From Aporrectodea caliginosa (taxonomy: Eukaryota > Annelida > Clitellata > Crassiclitellata > Lumbricidae): DNA of 64,000 nt. Position numbers and translations under genes: made by a program. The DNA is taken from assembly GCA_020284085.1 (NCBI GenBank), contig JACEVL010000143.1, positions 2,023,746 to 2,087,745 of the forward strand, given 5' to 3'. Of this stretch, positions 23,061 to 34,139 are shown piece by piece; position 1 is the stretch's first letter, and each line of letters starts with the position of its first letter. The notes beneath the pieces are model-generated. The model was not told where the DNA came from and did no database searches. It worked only from the letters and a program-made list of their open reading frames with translations.

Positions 23061-24260
23061 CTAGTTGTTAGTCACTGGCTCACAGATCATACTTTTGGAC
23101 TTCTGCAGGTGAGACGAGTGACTATCAGCCGGTGATTTCTTCCCAACTACAGGCGACTTCTGCCGAGAAGCATTCGTCTTGGACGTCGTCTTCCACGAAG
23201 CTCCCGTTTCCTCAAGGTCTTCACCAACACTTGCACTATCCAGACTTCCAGCTAACGTGTTGCTGCTTCTAGAACTGAGGCTCTCAGAACTTTTAGACGG
23301 TTTTCGATGACGAGTGGCGGGCGACATTGACCTAAGAAAGTTTTTAACCGTCCTACTCGAAAATTTCTTATGGCCAGCGTCTTTCTGATCAGTAGGAGAC
23401 AAAGATTTGTGGGTTTTCTTTAACTTTTGCTGCAGCTGTTCATCATTGTGAGACTCGCAGAGTTCGCTTTTCGCAATGCGGACCAGGTCTTTCTCAAAAT
23501 CAGTCAATTCATCAACAGTATATACGATTGTATGGATGTACTCCTTTTGTATCACATTCTTAACTTGTTTAATTTTATCTACAAAGTTGTTATTATCACA
23601 TGGAACAGGAATATTTGATTTGTCTTGTAAATCTGTAGTTTTCACATCATCGGTAAACTCCAAAGTCTTCTTTTTTGCTTCGTTTTCCCTATCACCTTTA
23701 GCGTCAACATCATCAAGTTCATCATGACTGTCATCTGTCAGACTGTAAGTAAAGATGCTATCACTTGTCGACATACCCGTGCTATGGTTACCATTACTCC
23801 GTATCCCTGGAGACAGATCAGAACCGTGGTTACCATTGGAACCATGGTTACCGTTGTTAAGGCTGGCCGGCGAACAACTTGATGATTTCATAATACTACG
23901 AATTTCGTTAGAACGGCGATCGACAGACGTGGTATTGCGCGAATAGAGAGTTCTTCGAACCTGACAGTCACTTGCTGGGGTGGCACAAGAAGGAGTAGCT
24001 CCTCCTGTTTGAGAGGCAGACGGAGTAGATGTCAAGAATTCTGATGTTTCTGCACGAGATCTTGATGGAACAACACCCGAACTGCAGACTTCCTTACTAC
24101 CACCACTGGACAGGGTACTGTGTTTCACACCAGTGTGGCAGGCAACCAGTGCAGGGTTTGATTGTCCAACAAAAACTTTGCTTGCGATGTTAATGCCATT
24201 AACTGGATTGCCATGAACGTTGGTTGACGCCTGGTCTGTACTCACTTGGTTGTTTTCCAT
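23061..24260 (-). CDS. Ser-rich low-complexity protein, unrecognised (399 aa)
   Basis: An intact 399-codon frame, starting in an excellent initiation context (TCGCCATGG) and ending in TAG. The N-terminal 170 residues are rich in Ser, Thr, Asn and Gly, with NGNHGSNGNHGS near 136-147. An acidic stretch follows (about 174-206). A central segment, residues 227-270, is the least biased and looks structured (KQVKNVIQKEYIHTIVY, then TDFEKDLVRIAKSEL). The C-terminal third is basic and Ser-rich with several Ser-Pro sites, suggesting a phosphorylated, largely disordered intracellular protein. No signal peptide or membrane segment is visible. I do not recognise the family. Codon use and an uninterrupted frame in a stop-rich neighbourhood support a real gene. 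An intron may lie just upstream, since the 5' UTR near 24340-24360 has possible acceptor sites. Confidence 0.65.
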   Translation of the reverse strand: MENNQVSTDQASTNVHGNPVNGINIASKVFVGQSNPALVACHTGVKHSTLSSGGSKEVCSSGVVPSRSRAETSEFLTSTPSASQTGGATPSCATPASDCQVRRTLYSRNTTSVDRRSNEIRSIMKSSSCSPASLNNGNHGSNGNHGSDLSPGIRSNGNHSTGMSTSDSIFTYSLTDDSHDELDDVDAKGDRENEAKKKTLEFTDDVKTTDLQDKSNIPVPCDNNNFVDKIKQVKNVIQKEYIHTIVYTVDELTDFEKDLVRIAKSELCESHNDEQLQQKLKKTHKSLSPTDQKDAGHKKFSSRTVKNFLRSMSPATRHRKPSKSSESLSSRSSNTLAGSLDSASVGEDLEETGASWKTTSKTNASRQKSPVVGKKSPADSHSSHLQKSKSMICEPVTNN

Positions 24261-24299
24261 GGCGAAAGATTTTGGAAAACAAGCAGGTCCTCATCAGAA

Positions 24300-25720
24300 A
24301 TCCAGATTGCCAACAGATCGTATAGTCAAAACACAGGCAGCATTACTTCCAACTGTGTAAAACCTGTCAATTGAAATTATGAAACTTTTTACCACATTAA
24401 TAAATTTCTAGTAGCATCAGTATACTTATTTATGGCCTAACAGTCACGCAGTAGGTACCACATACGTGGGTCCTGCTTCCTAAGCAGGTCAAGAAAGGAA
24501 GAAAGGTCAGACAATTTTCAGAGTTGGCCTTGGCTGAAATATTGATATGTATATTAATGACAAAGCCTACATAACAGGTCATACATGTTCATGCTGAAAT
24601 TATATGATAAATAATATTAATGAGCTTTTGGAAATAAGCCTATATAAAAGTTCAAAAGTCAAGTCTATGCAATAGGTAAAAATTCAAAGTGCTGTGCAAG
24701 GTAGGATCTTGGCGTATTGGCCCCTTCATTCATAGTTTGATAGGACTTTGGTACAATACTCTCCTTCAACAAATTCATCTAAGGCTGAAATTCAATATAA
24801 ATAGATTTGTAATTCTTTGAAGCTGAGCTTCTGGAATGGCATTGTTTTGACCGCTACCAACATCCAGGAAATAGACAATTCTTATTGAACTGCATGAGAC
24901 AGATTTGACAATTTCATTTGAAGCGATGGGATTGAAACCTGGTTGAAGTGCTAAAAGACTACAGCTGTACCAATGTTTTACCGTATCAGTTTTACCAACA
25001 AACTCTTAACTGACTGCAACCTAGAAAGCCTGTACTCTCAATATGGTAACTATGACAATTTTGTTTTGAAGTCTCAGAGATAGGTTCAGTTCGCTGTAAA
25101 CTCCTCAAATAATAATCCTTCAGATTATTCAACTATGAGCCAACTGATATTCAAAATACACAGGTCTAGTTACAATTCCATGCGAGGTCATATCAGTAGG
25201 TATATTTGGCACAGGTCCTCGAACAAGCTTTGGCAATTGGCATAACATTTAACACGGTGCATTGAAAATGTGGAGTTTACATTTGAGTTACTCTTAAAAC
25301 CGCAAAATTCCACAGAATGTGTAACTGCTTTACTTACTGACAGTAAGCTACTGTTGCCAAAACTTACATCGATCCAATTCAAATTAACAGATGCAATGTA
25401 TGGCTTTTGAGACGGCCCCTCACAGAACAGAACTGGGATACAAACTCTGAACTGATACAGAATAAGGGACACGCGAAGAAAACGCCTCTTAGATTAGCAA
25501 CGAAATTTTATCCGCCTGCTCCGATTCGTTTAAATCCTGCTTAAACCCACTCACCATCAAAATATAATTAGTAATTAACTTAGTTTACAAAATAACACTG
25601 AAATCCGCTAACACGCCCTCAACTACATGCCGGACATGAGTTCCTAAAATCACAGACTATAGTTCGTATTGATTCAACTCTCGCTTAGCGACATCTCAAC
25701 GCTGACATTTCCGTGCTAAA
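24300..25720. other. No gene recognised; 5' flank of the Ser-rich gene
   Basis: The sequence could hold the 5' UTR, an intron or the promoter of the minus-strand gene ending at 24260. I see no TATA-like element or coding exon that I can support. Confidence 0.35.
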
Positions 25721-25726
25721 AAAACA

Positions 25727-25952
25727 TAATGGGGGACTCTGTGAGCAGTTCCTTTAAGCGGCGATACCAGTATGTGATGTGGTCAAACTTTAGACAACTT
25801 TAGCGTAAATAAACCATAGACATCATATATTAAATGTAAGATGTCTATGAAATAAACCTACCGCACAACAGAGCACACATTTTACCTAGAGTAGCCAAAC
25901 TTTATCCCATCCTGGCGCCACCTAGAGCAGCCATTTTTACAGAGTCCCCCAT
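25727..25952. mobile_element. MITE-like foldback, about 226 bp
   Basis: The ends are perfect 15-base inverted repeats, AATGGGGGACTCTGT on the left and its reverse complement on the right. Inside, CATAGACATC and GATGTCTATG form a second nested 10-base inverted repeat around 25815-25850. I cannot establish a target duplication, so the superfamily is open. Confidence 0.65.
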
Positions 25953-26144
25953 TGAAAATGATTCACGTAGGCCCTAAATTGTTTCATATTTTTAACTTTC
26001 GAATAATTATTAAATGCAGTAAATTTTAGTACCTACGTATTTTTTATTAGATTTGTTTAACTATAAGGATAGCTTTGCTGGCAAGTTGCTGCACCGTGGA
26101 AGATTTTGAGTTGTCGGTAGCCAACGTATCGAAGAAGGCCTAGG

Positions 26145-26497
26145 CAGGCCCACCGAGAGGGGGCAGGGGGGCAAATGCCCAGGGGCCCGGCGACTTTTAG
26201 GGGCCCGGGCCGGGCCCGCAATCAACTTATGATATATATTATAATAAGATATACAAAGTTTATGATGTATATACAAAGTTTATGATGTTAAGCCTTATAA
26301 AATTTGACGAGGGGCCCGGGAGGGCGGAAAATGCGGCTTGTGACAATTTTTCTTCTGACAATTTCCACGGAAAAAAAAAAAAAAAAGGTCATCAGAAATT
26401 TTTTGTGGAAGTAAGAAAAAAATTCAGTTTGTTCAAAAAAAGTTAGGGGCCCGTGACTGCTCTGCCTCGGGGCCCGGAATTTCTGTCGGCGGGCCTG
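26145..26497. mobile_element. hAT-like MITE, family G (copy 2), 353 bp
   Basis: Same family as 10144-10461, in the opposite orientation. The left end is CAGGCCCACCGAGAGG and the right end is the reverse complement of CAGGCCCGCCGACAG. An exact 8-bp duplication GGCCTAGG flanks it (26137-26144 and 26498-26505). A run of A near 26370-26386 and blocks of GGGCCC are internal. No coding capacity. Confidence 0.92.
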
Positions 26498-26699
26498 GGC
26501 CTAGGCCTACTAAACATTAACTCTATCGAAAGATTTTATAGCCCATAAAGTTGATAGGTCTATTCGTCATCTTTGAGATGTAGGTTGCGTCTGCGATGGT
26601 CAAACGGTCGCGCCAAACTTAGGCCTACCAATAATAGCCTAGGCCTAATGCGTAGCCGATAGGCCTATACTAGCTGACTTAATTAGTAAACTTCTTATA

Positions 26700-27828
26700 G
26701 TGACAGTGTCACCTTCTTGATGTAAGGGATTTGGGAATTACAATAGTAGTAATTGTAACGTAATCATTACTGAGATTTGACTAGAGGAATATTTAGACGG
26801 ACAGACAACAGGACACTGACGGATACAGAGACGGACTAGCAGCGCACGCCTGCCAGCCCCACGTAGGGATGGTGACCGGATGAAGCGTCGATCAACCGCC
26901 GCCACGCGCCGCCTTCTGATGCCGCCTACTTGTCCATCATAAGTTCTACGATAAGTTACGCCCGCCTTGCAGTGAAATGAACCCGTCCATCTGGAAATGA
27001 ACCGGTCCAGATAGAAGTTCTACAATGTGACGGACGGAAGGAGCGACACGGCGACGACCAATAGTCAGGAAGGAAGGAAACATGGGGACACCGCCTACAA
27101 CCCTTTCCACGAGACAAGAGTAACTATAAGATAGCCGAACACAGAGAGAAAAGTCGTTCTCTCGGTTTGGTGACTGACGCGATGTTTTGGTGCTCCTGAT
27201 GAGGAGAGAGGAACGCTTCAGATTGACGAAGCCTGCTGAAGACAAGTGCTACCTGCAAGAGGCAGAGGACAAAGAGGACCGCAACGGAAAGAGACGAGAG
27301 AAGCCGAGAGAAACCGAGGGAGAGAACGCAGTCAACCTCGTTAAAGATTACAGACGACGATGCAGGCAATCTCTTTAGAATAAGAGCTAGTGACGACACA
27401 GATTTATAACTAGAAACTCGTACGCTTCATTGAGATAGACAACTCACTGCTAAAGACACTCAAGAGAGTCGAAGGAAGACAGACACACGTCCGCTGAGGA
27501 ACTTTGATGAACGAGGAACAAGAGTGCAGACCGCTGGCTCTCCATCTGATGACATGACAGCCGACTGACTGTCGACTACAAGGTAACGTTGCAGTAGTGT
27601 AATTCAAGGGTAATTAGTGCGTATTGACGATAGGCTATCCGCTGAATAGATATTCTTAAGAGTCCGTAATTGACGAGTAGAAAAGAGGATCCCGGAGTGA
27701 TCTTGCTGTAACGTCTGGATTGTATGAAAGTGATGAATATGAGGAGTGAATGATCGTTATAAATTACTGTTTGTAATCATTGATTGTACGACATTGTGTA
27801 GAAGTTTGTTAGCGAATATACTCTGAAA
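26700..27828. other. GC-richer leader region upstream of the Gag-like ORF
   Basis: About 1.1 kb whose base composition differs from its AT-rich surroundings and continues smoothly into the 27829 ORF. It could be an LTR plus untranslated leader. I could not find paired LTR ends or a primer-binding site. Small frames on both strands are inconsistent and probably not translated. Confidence 0.35.
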
Positions 27829-28842
27829 ATGACCTCCCAGTCTCTTGAACTGCTAACTAGCCGAGACATGATTGATAGCGAGGACATTAGGGCCACTACG
27901 AGTAAAGAAGTAAGATCGGAGATGAACCCCCTCACCATGGATAGACTGTTAGGCTCCATTGAAGCACTAGCCACGACGGTAGCGAGACAGGACGAGAAAG
28001 ACAGAAGGAGACAGGAGAGAACTGAAAGGATGATGGCTGAGGTAATTGCTGTATCCAGAGAGAGTAAGCAAGCTGCCTGGGAAAGTGAGAGAAGAACAAT
28101 GGAAACGTTACAGACCGGTTTAGAGAGACAGGGTGATCTAGAGGCTGAGATGTATTCCGTAGATGAATGGACCGCTTACGATAGCCCAAATCGCGGCAGC
28201 CGACCTAATCCGTCTGGTTGCCCGGTTGACTTCAGACAGAAGTCCGCCCTTCCACTCAATTCAAACCCACCTTCGTCAGGACCCCAAGATGATTTTAGGT
28301 CTCCGATTCTGCGGAGAAGTGAACGGCTTAGACGCCTAAGGAAAGGGAATACGGGCCAGCCTGATAGGGAAAGTCTGAATGAAACCTTCAGTGATTTAGA
28401 GATTACTGAACCCACCTATTCCTATCCAGGGACCTCCAGCGGTCACGAAGGACAATCCTGGCTTGAACCCCCAGGGTCCCCGGGTCCAGCACCCCGGCAT
28501 GAGGAAGAAAGTAGTAAGTATGTATTGCCGCGTGGGAGCCAATTCCACGCGGCTGGCGACGAGGAATACCTGGACGGCGAAAGGGAGGGCTCCCTAGGGC
28601 ATTACGACCCCAGGGGTGGGCCTAGCAACCCCATAGGCATAGCGACCGGCCTAACCTCTAGTTTGTCCAGGCGGCAAGGGACGTATGGGGCTATGGCGAC
28701 GCGTGGAAGCCCACTCCACGTGGAAGCCAGCGCAGAAGCTGAAACCCCAAGGTCCCGAGTTCTTACATTTGGCGAGTCGAGAATGGGATTGACTTCCACG
28801 ACAGAGAGGAGCAGAGACCTGTTTACATTATTAAATCTATAA
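27829..28842 (+). CDS. Orphan Gag-like coiled-coil ORF (337 aa)
   Basis: An intact 337-codon frame. Residues about 36-105 are strongly charged and heptad-like (ARQDEKDRRRQERTERMMAE), predicting a coiled coil. The rest is Pro/Gly/Ser-rich, with a basic patch at residues about 164-172 (RRSERLRRLR). This layout resembles the N-terminal part of Gag in some Ty3/gypsy-type elements. No CCHC knuckle, protease or reverse transcriptase follows, and downstream sequence is AT-rich and non-coding. It is therefore either a truncated element or a domesticated or host gene. Bias towards GC-rich codons sets it apart from its neighbours. Confidence 0.45.
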   Translation: MTSQSLELLTSRDMIDSEDIRATTSKEVRSEMNPLTMDRLLGSIEALATTVARQDEKDRRRQERTERMMAEVIAVSRESKQAAWESERRTMETLQTGLERQGDLEAEMYSVDEWTAYDSPNRGSRPNPSGCPVDFRQKSALPLNSNPPSSGPQDDFRSPILRRSERLRRLRKGNTGQPDRESLNETFSDLEITEPTYSYPGTSSGHEGQSWLEPPGSPGPAPRHEEESSKYVLPRGSQFHAAGDEEYLDGEREGSLGHYDPRGGPSNPIGIATGLTSSLSRRQGTYGAMATRGSPLHVEASAEAETPRSRVLTFGESRMGLTSTTERSRDLFTLLNL

Positions 28843-28849
28843 AAGCTAT

Positions 28850-30250
28850 AAATTCCAAATATTTAAATTTAATAGATTAACGAGCATAATACAGGAAAGC
28901 GAAAATGCCGACGGCCACAGCGCCAGATGCTCAGTGCTCACCCATAACTTCCTGATCTCTAAACGTCACAGAGTTCGGCTCTGCCGAGGCGTTCTGTAGC
29001 CTAATACATAATTTTATAGATAGGCTACAGTTAGCAGCATAATATTATGATACAATCTTGCTGAATGGTACAACATCGTTGATTGAAGCGCCATCATGCG
29101 ATTGGAATTTTGTAAAGTTAAGGCCTTGGGGATGCACTGAGAACCATATTTAAACGTAGACCTAGGCCTACTCTAATATATTGTTTTGCGAACGTTTATC
29201 GTGTGGACAAACCGGTGCGTCTGCTCCGTCTTTCGTAGTCCTTTTCTTAGTCTTCTACTGTAGGCCTATAGTTTAACCCAACTTTCAAGTTGATATTCTA
29301 GTCATCAGAATCCTTTCGACCAATAGTCGCTACTTTTCAGCAGATTATCCTCCGTGTAGTTCGTTTTGACAAACCTTCGACAGACGACAGACTTATAGGG
29401 CACATATGGTCACTAACCCTAAGCCTAACGTAGGCCCTACTAGGGCGTACTGCCGTCTAACACGCTGTCACACGGTTATTATTGTCGCTACTGCTCAACG
29501 GATCACTCTCATCGTCATGAGTAGGCCTACTTTTGGTCCTCTTTAGTCTAACTCTGATAGGTCCCTACACATTAAAGTGATTAAACCACTGAAAGTTGTG
29601 CTGGCCGGGGGCTTAACTTAACCTCAGAGGAATTTTTGGGAATTGATTATGGAGAGTTGAAACTGAATTCGGGTGTTGAACTCGCCCAATCGCCTCCCCC
29701 TCGACAATTCAATCCTTGCTGGGGGCCAACGCGAAACCTCGCTGGACAGCTCACAGCTCAGTGACTAGGCCTAAGTCAAAACCGCCTTAAGTCAAAACCA
29801 CCCGAGACGTCGTCGAAAATTTCATATCAGGATTCGGGAATATAAACCCCGGCCGCCCCAGTATTGCGCATAGGCTACACGTACACTTTCCATTTAAAGT
29901 AAAAGAACATAGGCCTAATTAGAATTGTTTCATAGATATATGCTTAACGCAGATTACGGTGGGGCTACGCGCCCCCACCCTGGCCACCCACCCCCGGAAC
30001 CCGCTGTCTAGGCTAAAATGTTGCATAGTGGAACGGTGGAACTTCACTTGACGTTCATACAGGTTGGAGCTTTTATAAGACAGTGAAGTGCATAGCAATA
30101 AATCCTTGAAACGCGATTGATGCCAATAAAAATTGGCGCTATGCGATTATGTAAATTGAACAAAAAGTCCAATGGATGATCGATATATAGCCACCGATCA
30201 ACGCCACCTGCAGTTCGTAATTATATTACCCGATAGAAATCGCAGGTGTC
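28850..30250. other. No gene recognised; TAGGCCTA-rich
   Basis: No coding family. The palindromic octamer TAGGCCTA occurs repeatedly (for example near 29163, 29262, 29522, 29766 and 29911). G- and C-runs occur near 29690-29720 and 29960-30000. Confidence 0.4.
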
Positions 30251-30258
30251 GTGATCAA

Positions 30259-30418
30259 CAGTGGTGGCGCCAGAGTTAGGGGGGCTTAGTACCCCCTAAC
30301 TGCGGCTCACCCCACCCCCCAAAGTGAGAAATCACTACAAATTACAGGGAGGAGGGGACAAAAGGGAAGGGCTTGGAGCTTTAGCCCCCCCAAACCTGAA
30401 ATCCTGGCGCCTCCACTG
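30259..30418. mobile_element. hAT-like MITE, 160 bp
   Basis: The left end CAGTGGTGGCGCCAG and the reverse complement of the right end, CAGTGGAGGCGCCAG, are 15-base inverted repeats with one mismatch. An exact 8-bp duplication GTGATCAA flanks it (30251-30258 and 30419-30426). The interior is non-coding and G/C-run rich. Confidence 0.93.
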
Positions 30419-30769
30419 GTGATCAAATTGATCTAATAATTTAAAGTAATTAGGCCTACACCGTCAGCGATTGAGAGTCACGAAGTGCAGCTCTGTGAAT
30501 ACAATCAGTGTCAATCACGGTCTCGTATATTGACCTACCGCATTGCGTCATGAGTTTAAACAGGTGCACTGACGCAAATGAAGACAATAATTATAATGTC
30601 ATTGCAAAGACTAATTACGAAACAATAATATTGTTGATATAGAATCAATAGGTTAATAAATAACCTGTCCGCCGTTCCTAATCAGCCCTATTTACACCGC
30701 AATCGTTATAGGCATAGCCAGCCTACATTTTGACGTTTCTCGTTATTACTACTTCCTATTCCGAGTCTA

Positions 30770-30820
30770 CTCCTCCTCCTCCTCCTCCTCCTCCTCCTCC
30801 TCCTCTCCTCCTCCTTTTAT
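30770..30820. repeat. (CTC)n microsatellite
   Basis: About 14 CTC/CCT units. An open frame through it encodes a proline run and is not taken as a gene. Confidence 0.85.
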
Positions 30821-31308
30821 TCTTCTTCTCAACCTCTCAACTGTTAGCTGCACCATCCTTTCAAGCTGCCTTAAAATCCCACTGGGTAGCCTACAGTAGG
30901 TCTATGGAGTATAGGCCTAATCGCAATTGTAAATGTGCGTTTAAGGAACGACTCTGTACACTCATTAACTCCATGCATGCGCCATTTGTTAACCGTTTGG
31001 CAATCGCTCTGAAAACATCCACCAATCGATTGATTGGTCTTTTAATGAGTTCACGTATGAATCGCATCTGACAGACTGCAGGCCACAGTTGATCGAAATG
31101 TCCTCTGCCTCTCCATCCAACTCATCACGGCCATCATCGACTCAACCCCAACATCAACTCCACGGTCCACCCAACCCATTCATTCCAACCCAACCCATTT
31201 CGCATTCAGTCGTACCTTTTATTCCACGACTGGAGCAGGACACAAGGTAGGCCTACATCTCGCGCTCGGAATGCTGATCCTTCTCTGTTCACTGTATACG
31301 GTCTGTGT

Positions 31309-31311
31309 TTA

Positions 31312-31372
<61 letters not shown>

Positions 31373-31465
31373 ATGTCTGTCTGTCTGTCTGTCTGTATGT
31401 ATGTCTGTCTGTCTGTCTGTATGTATGTATGTCTGTATGTATGTCTGTCTGTCTGTCTGCATGTA

Positions 31466-31496
<31 letters not shown>

Positions 31497-31497
31497 A
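31309..31497. repeat. (TGTC)n / (TGTA)n microsatellite
   Basis: Long tetranucleotide tract of CTGT units with GTAT variants. It directly abuts the truncated LINE fragment at 31500. All frames through it are cysteine/valine repeat translations. Confidence 0.95.
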
Positions 31498-31499
31498 TA

Positions 31500-31984
31500 A
31501 ACGCTGCTGTCTCGTCTGGTCTTGCGATTGAAAAAATTCGACCACATTACAACCGCGATTCAAGGCGAGCTTCAGTGGCTGAGAGTTGGCGAGCGCATCA
31601 ATTTCGAGCTCTGCATCCTGGTGCATAAATGTCTAAACAAATGCGCACCACACTATCTCGCAGACAACATCAGGCCACTATCAGATGATTCCAACAGGTC
31701 ACGGCTGCGCTCATCGAAGTCTGCTGATGTTTTCATTCCTGCAACAAAAACTAAAGTGGGCGATCGGATCTTTCGGGTTGCTGGCCCACGTGCCTGGAAC
31801 AGTCTTCCCGCAGCTATTCAGGAAATAAAGAGCTATTATGTTTTTAAAAAACAGTTAAAACTCTACTTGCTCTCAAGCTCTTAGCATAATGTGGTGACAA
31901 TAATATTGACTTTGTTTATGTGTGCAAAGCATCCTAGAAGTAGCTTGTTACTGACGATGCTCTATAAATTGTCGTAATTACAAT
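31500..31984 (+). pseudogene. LINE 3' fragment (RT C-terminus plus tail)
   Basis: The frame at 31522-31884 reads LQWLRVGERINFELCIL, KCAPHYLADNIRPL, then SLRSS-type sequence and GDRIFRVAGPRAWNSLP, followed by FKKQLKLYLL. This is the conserved C-terminal region of CR1/L2 or Jockey-type reverse transcriptases. A frame slip exists near 31530. The 3' end has GCTCTATAAATTG and then ATTACAATTACAATT, a short tandem repeat tail. The 5' side is cut within the (TGTC)n tract. Confidence 0.85.
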
Positions 31985-32082
31985 TACAATTAAAATCAGT
32001 GGTTGTTTCGTCTGCGGGTGGGCTGTGACTCTGATGCGAATCCCATTGGCTGATCTCCAATCGTCAGCTGCTACGTCATGTT

Positions 32083-32088
32083 GTCATT

Positions 32089-32138
<50 letters not shown>

Positions 32139-32150
32139 TCATCATCATTC
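32083..32150. repeat. (ATC)n microsatellite
   Basis: About 20 CAT units with TCATT variants at the right edge. The surrounding frames encode histidine or serine runs only. Confidence 0.9.
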
Positions 32151-32560
32151 ATTATCGTCGTCACCTTAATTATCGTTGCAGTACGCCTACTGAGTTTTTA
32201 TTGTACGACCGCCATAATCAGAGGAGCTCTTTAATGAGTTGCGGCGCTACCACAGGTGACCTGTGTCTTTGTGACCTGCCTTATGACCTACTTACTTACT
32301 ACCTACTGCTGTGTAGAATTTTTGGAATTTTTAATATCTTCTTTGCATTTAAAACATCAACATCTGTCCCATCACATAAGATCACTAGTGCAATTACTTG
32401 CATCACTTACCCCGACTCAACTGATCACCTACCTTCCAACTCTCGACCTAAACGACATCCACCTTAGCAGCTATACTCTGACCCCTCTGATCCTCTGGAA
32501 ATCGGACTCGGACCTCCTTCGGACTATATATACTCTCTCGAATAACCCTTCTGACTAGAC

Positions 32561-32650
32561 GCAGCGCTCGTGAATAAGCTGGTGCCCTGCGCTTGGCTTT
32601 CGAGTGGCGCTTTAGAAGTTTGGAGATTGGAGATTACGATTACGAATTAT
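32561..32650 (+). mobile_element. Retroposon 3' tail, family T (copy 1)
   Basis: The block GCTCGTGAATAAGCTGGTG, CTTTCGAGTGGCGCTTTAG and then GATTACGATTACGAATTA also occurs in reverse at 35155-35239, and a partial copy is at about 53189-53260. A short tandem-repeat end after a GCGCTTTA motif is what LINE or SINE 3' tails look like. The upstream body (about 32180-32560) shows no recognisable protein. Confidence 0.55.
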
Positions 32651-33355
32651 TAGATCCAATGAGGCGGTTATGTTATAGACAGGTCTCAGAGGTCTGGGCG
32701 ACTGTTTCTGTAATGTCGTGCCGACTCGTGCTTCTTATTAGCATACAGGTTCATGATGTTCTGAGTAGCTTATCATGCTGCAGTACTTCCAACGTTTTAG
32801 AGATTAGTAAAGTAACTAAAGTTTAACGTTTTAATGCTGAATTGTTTCAAATTTGAATTATGCTACAACAATTGGGTTATAAGCGTTCAATAAAAAATTT
32901 CTTCGTTTTATATTATAGCTAAGTTAGGCTGCTAATGTTGAGGTTTTGCTGCTTGTTGCGTCAAACTCAAACATCAATATTATTGCTTCGACCAACTCGA
33001 ACATTGATGTCTTCGACCTGCTGAATAACTCACATGACCCTGACGCGACCTGCTGAAAAATTGTATAGCTGGCGCCGCCGCTGCTGTTAGGCCTAATGGA
33101 AAACAATTTAGTTTTATTTATCCTCAAATTTTCGTGTCTTTGTGCTCTTTGATCAAATTCGTTATTAACGTTTACCGCATGCAGATACTCATTGATCACT
33201 TGTACACGGTACATTAATTCTGTCCAGCAATCGGCCTACTGTGGTTCATTAGCTCTATCAATAATGTGACTCAGAACAGCCGTGGCTGAGCCCGACAGTG
33301 CCAAGAATATAAAGAGAATTCACACAAAATAAAAATGTTCGACAGTGCATACAAC

Positions 33356-33508
33356 CATAGTCGTAGCTACATTGAGGCACGAGGAGGCAGTTGCCTTCTC
33401 TAGCTTTTTTATATATTGGAAATTCGATTGCAATGAACCCAATGACCAGGATTTTGCCAATGGTCTGTGAAGTTGCCTCCTCTTGAATGAAGTCTGGTTA
33501 CGTACCTG
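33356..33508 (+). mobile_element. hAT-like MITE, family C (copy 1), 153 bp
   Basis: The element contains GGCACGAGGAGGCAGTTGCC near its left end and GAAGTTGCCTCCTCTTGAA near its right end. Its termini are CATAGTCGTAGC and the reverse complement of CAGGTACGTAAC. An exact 8-bp duplication CATACAAC flanks it (33348-33355 and 33509-33516). Related copies are at 37519-37686 (inverted) and 46449-46605. Confidence 0.9.
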
Positions 33509-33908
33509 CATACAACGACTCCTGCAGGTCATATTTTAGCCTGCACGCAGCTTATATCGACCACACCATACTATAGACTAGGCCTACGTCTCCCGCAGAT
33601 GTATTGTAGATAACCAATACATCGCGTTCTAGTGTAATTAGTTCATCTTCGATTCGTGGTTTCTGAAATTGCTTCATCATTTCATCTCTGCCTTTCTCCT
33701 CCGATCTCTCGTCTGAAATGTGGCCCCGTTCTTCCGGAATTTTCGCTGTTCTTTGAACTGTTTTCTATCGGCCTTCAGGGCAGAAACAAAGAAGCGAGGA
33801 AGGGACGTCGGGAGACAGCTTATCTGTCAAATAAACGTCCTAAATAAAATGACAGAGTGCCCGAAAATATAATTATGGTGTATGTGACTAAATACATGTG
33901 CACGTGTA

Positions 33909-34139
<231 letters not shown>

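Noticed and set aside
26700..28842. A complete LTR retrotransposon around the Gag-like ORF
   Set aside because: I found no paired LTRs, primer-binding site, protease or reverse transcriptase, so only the ORF and leader are reported.
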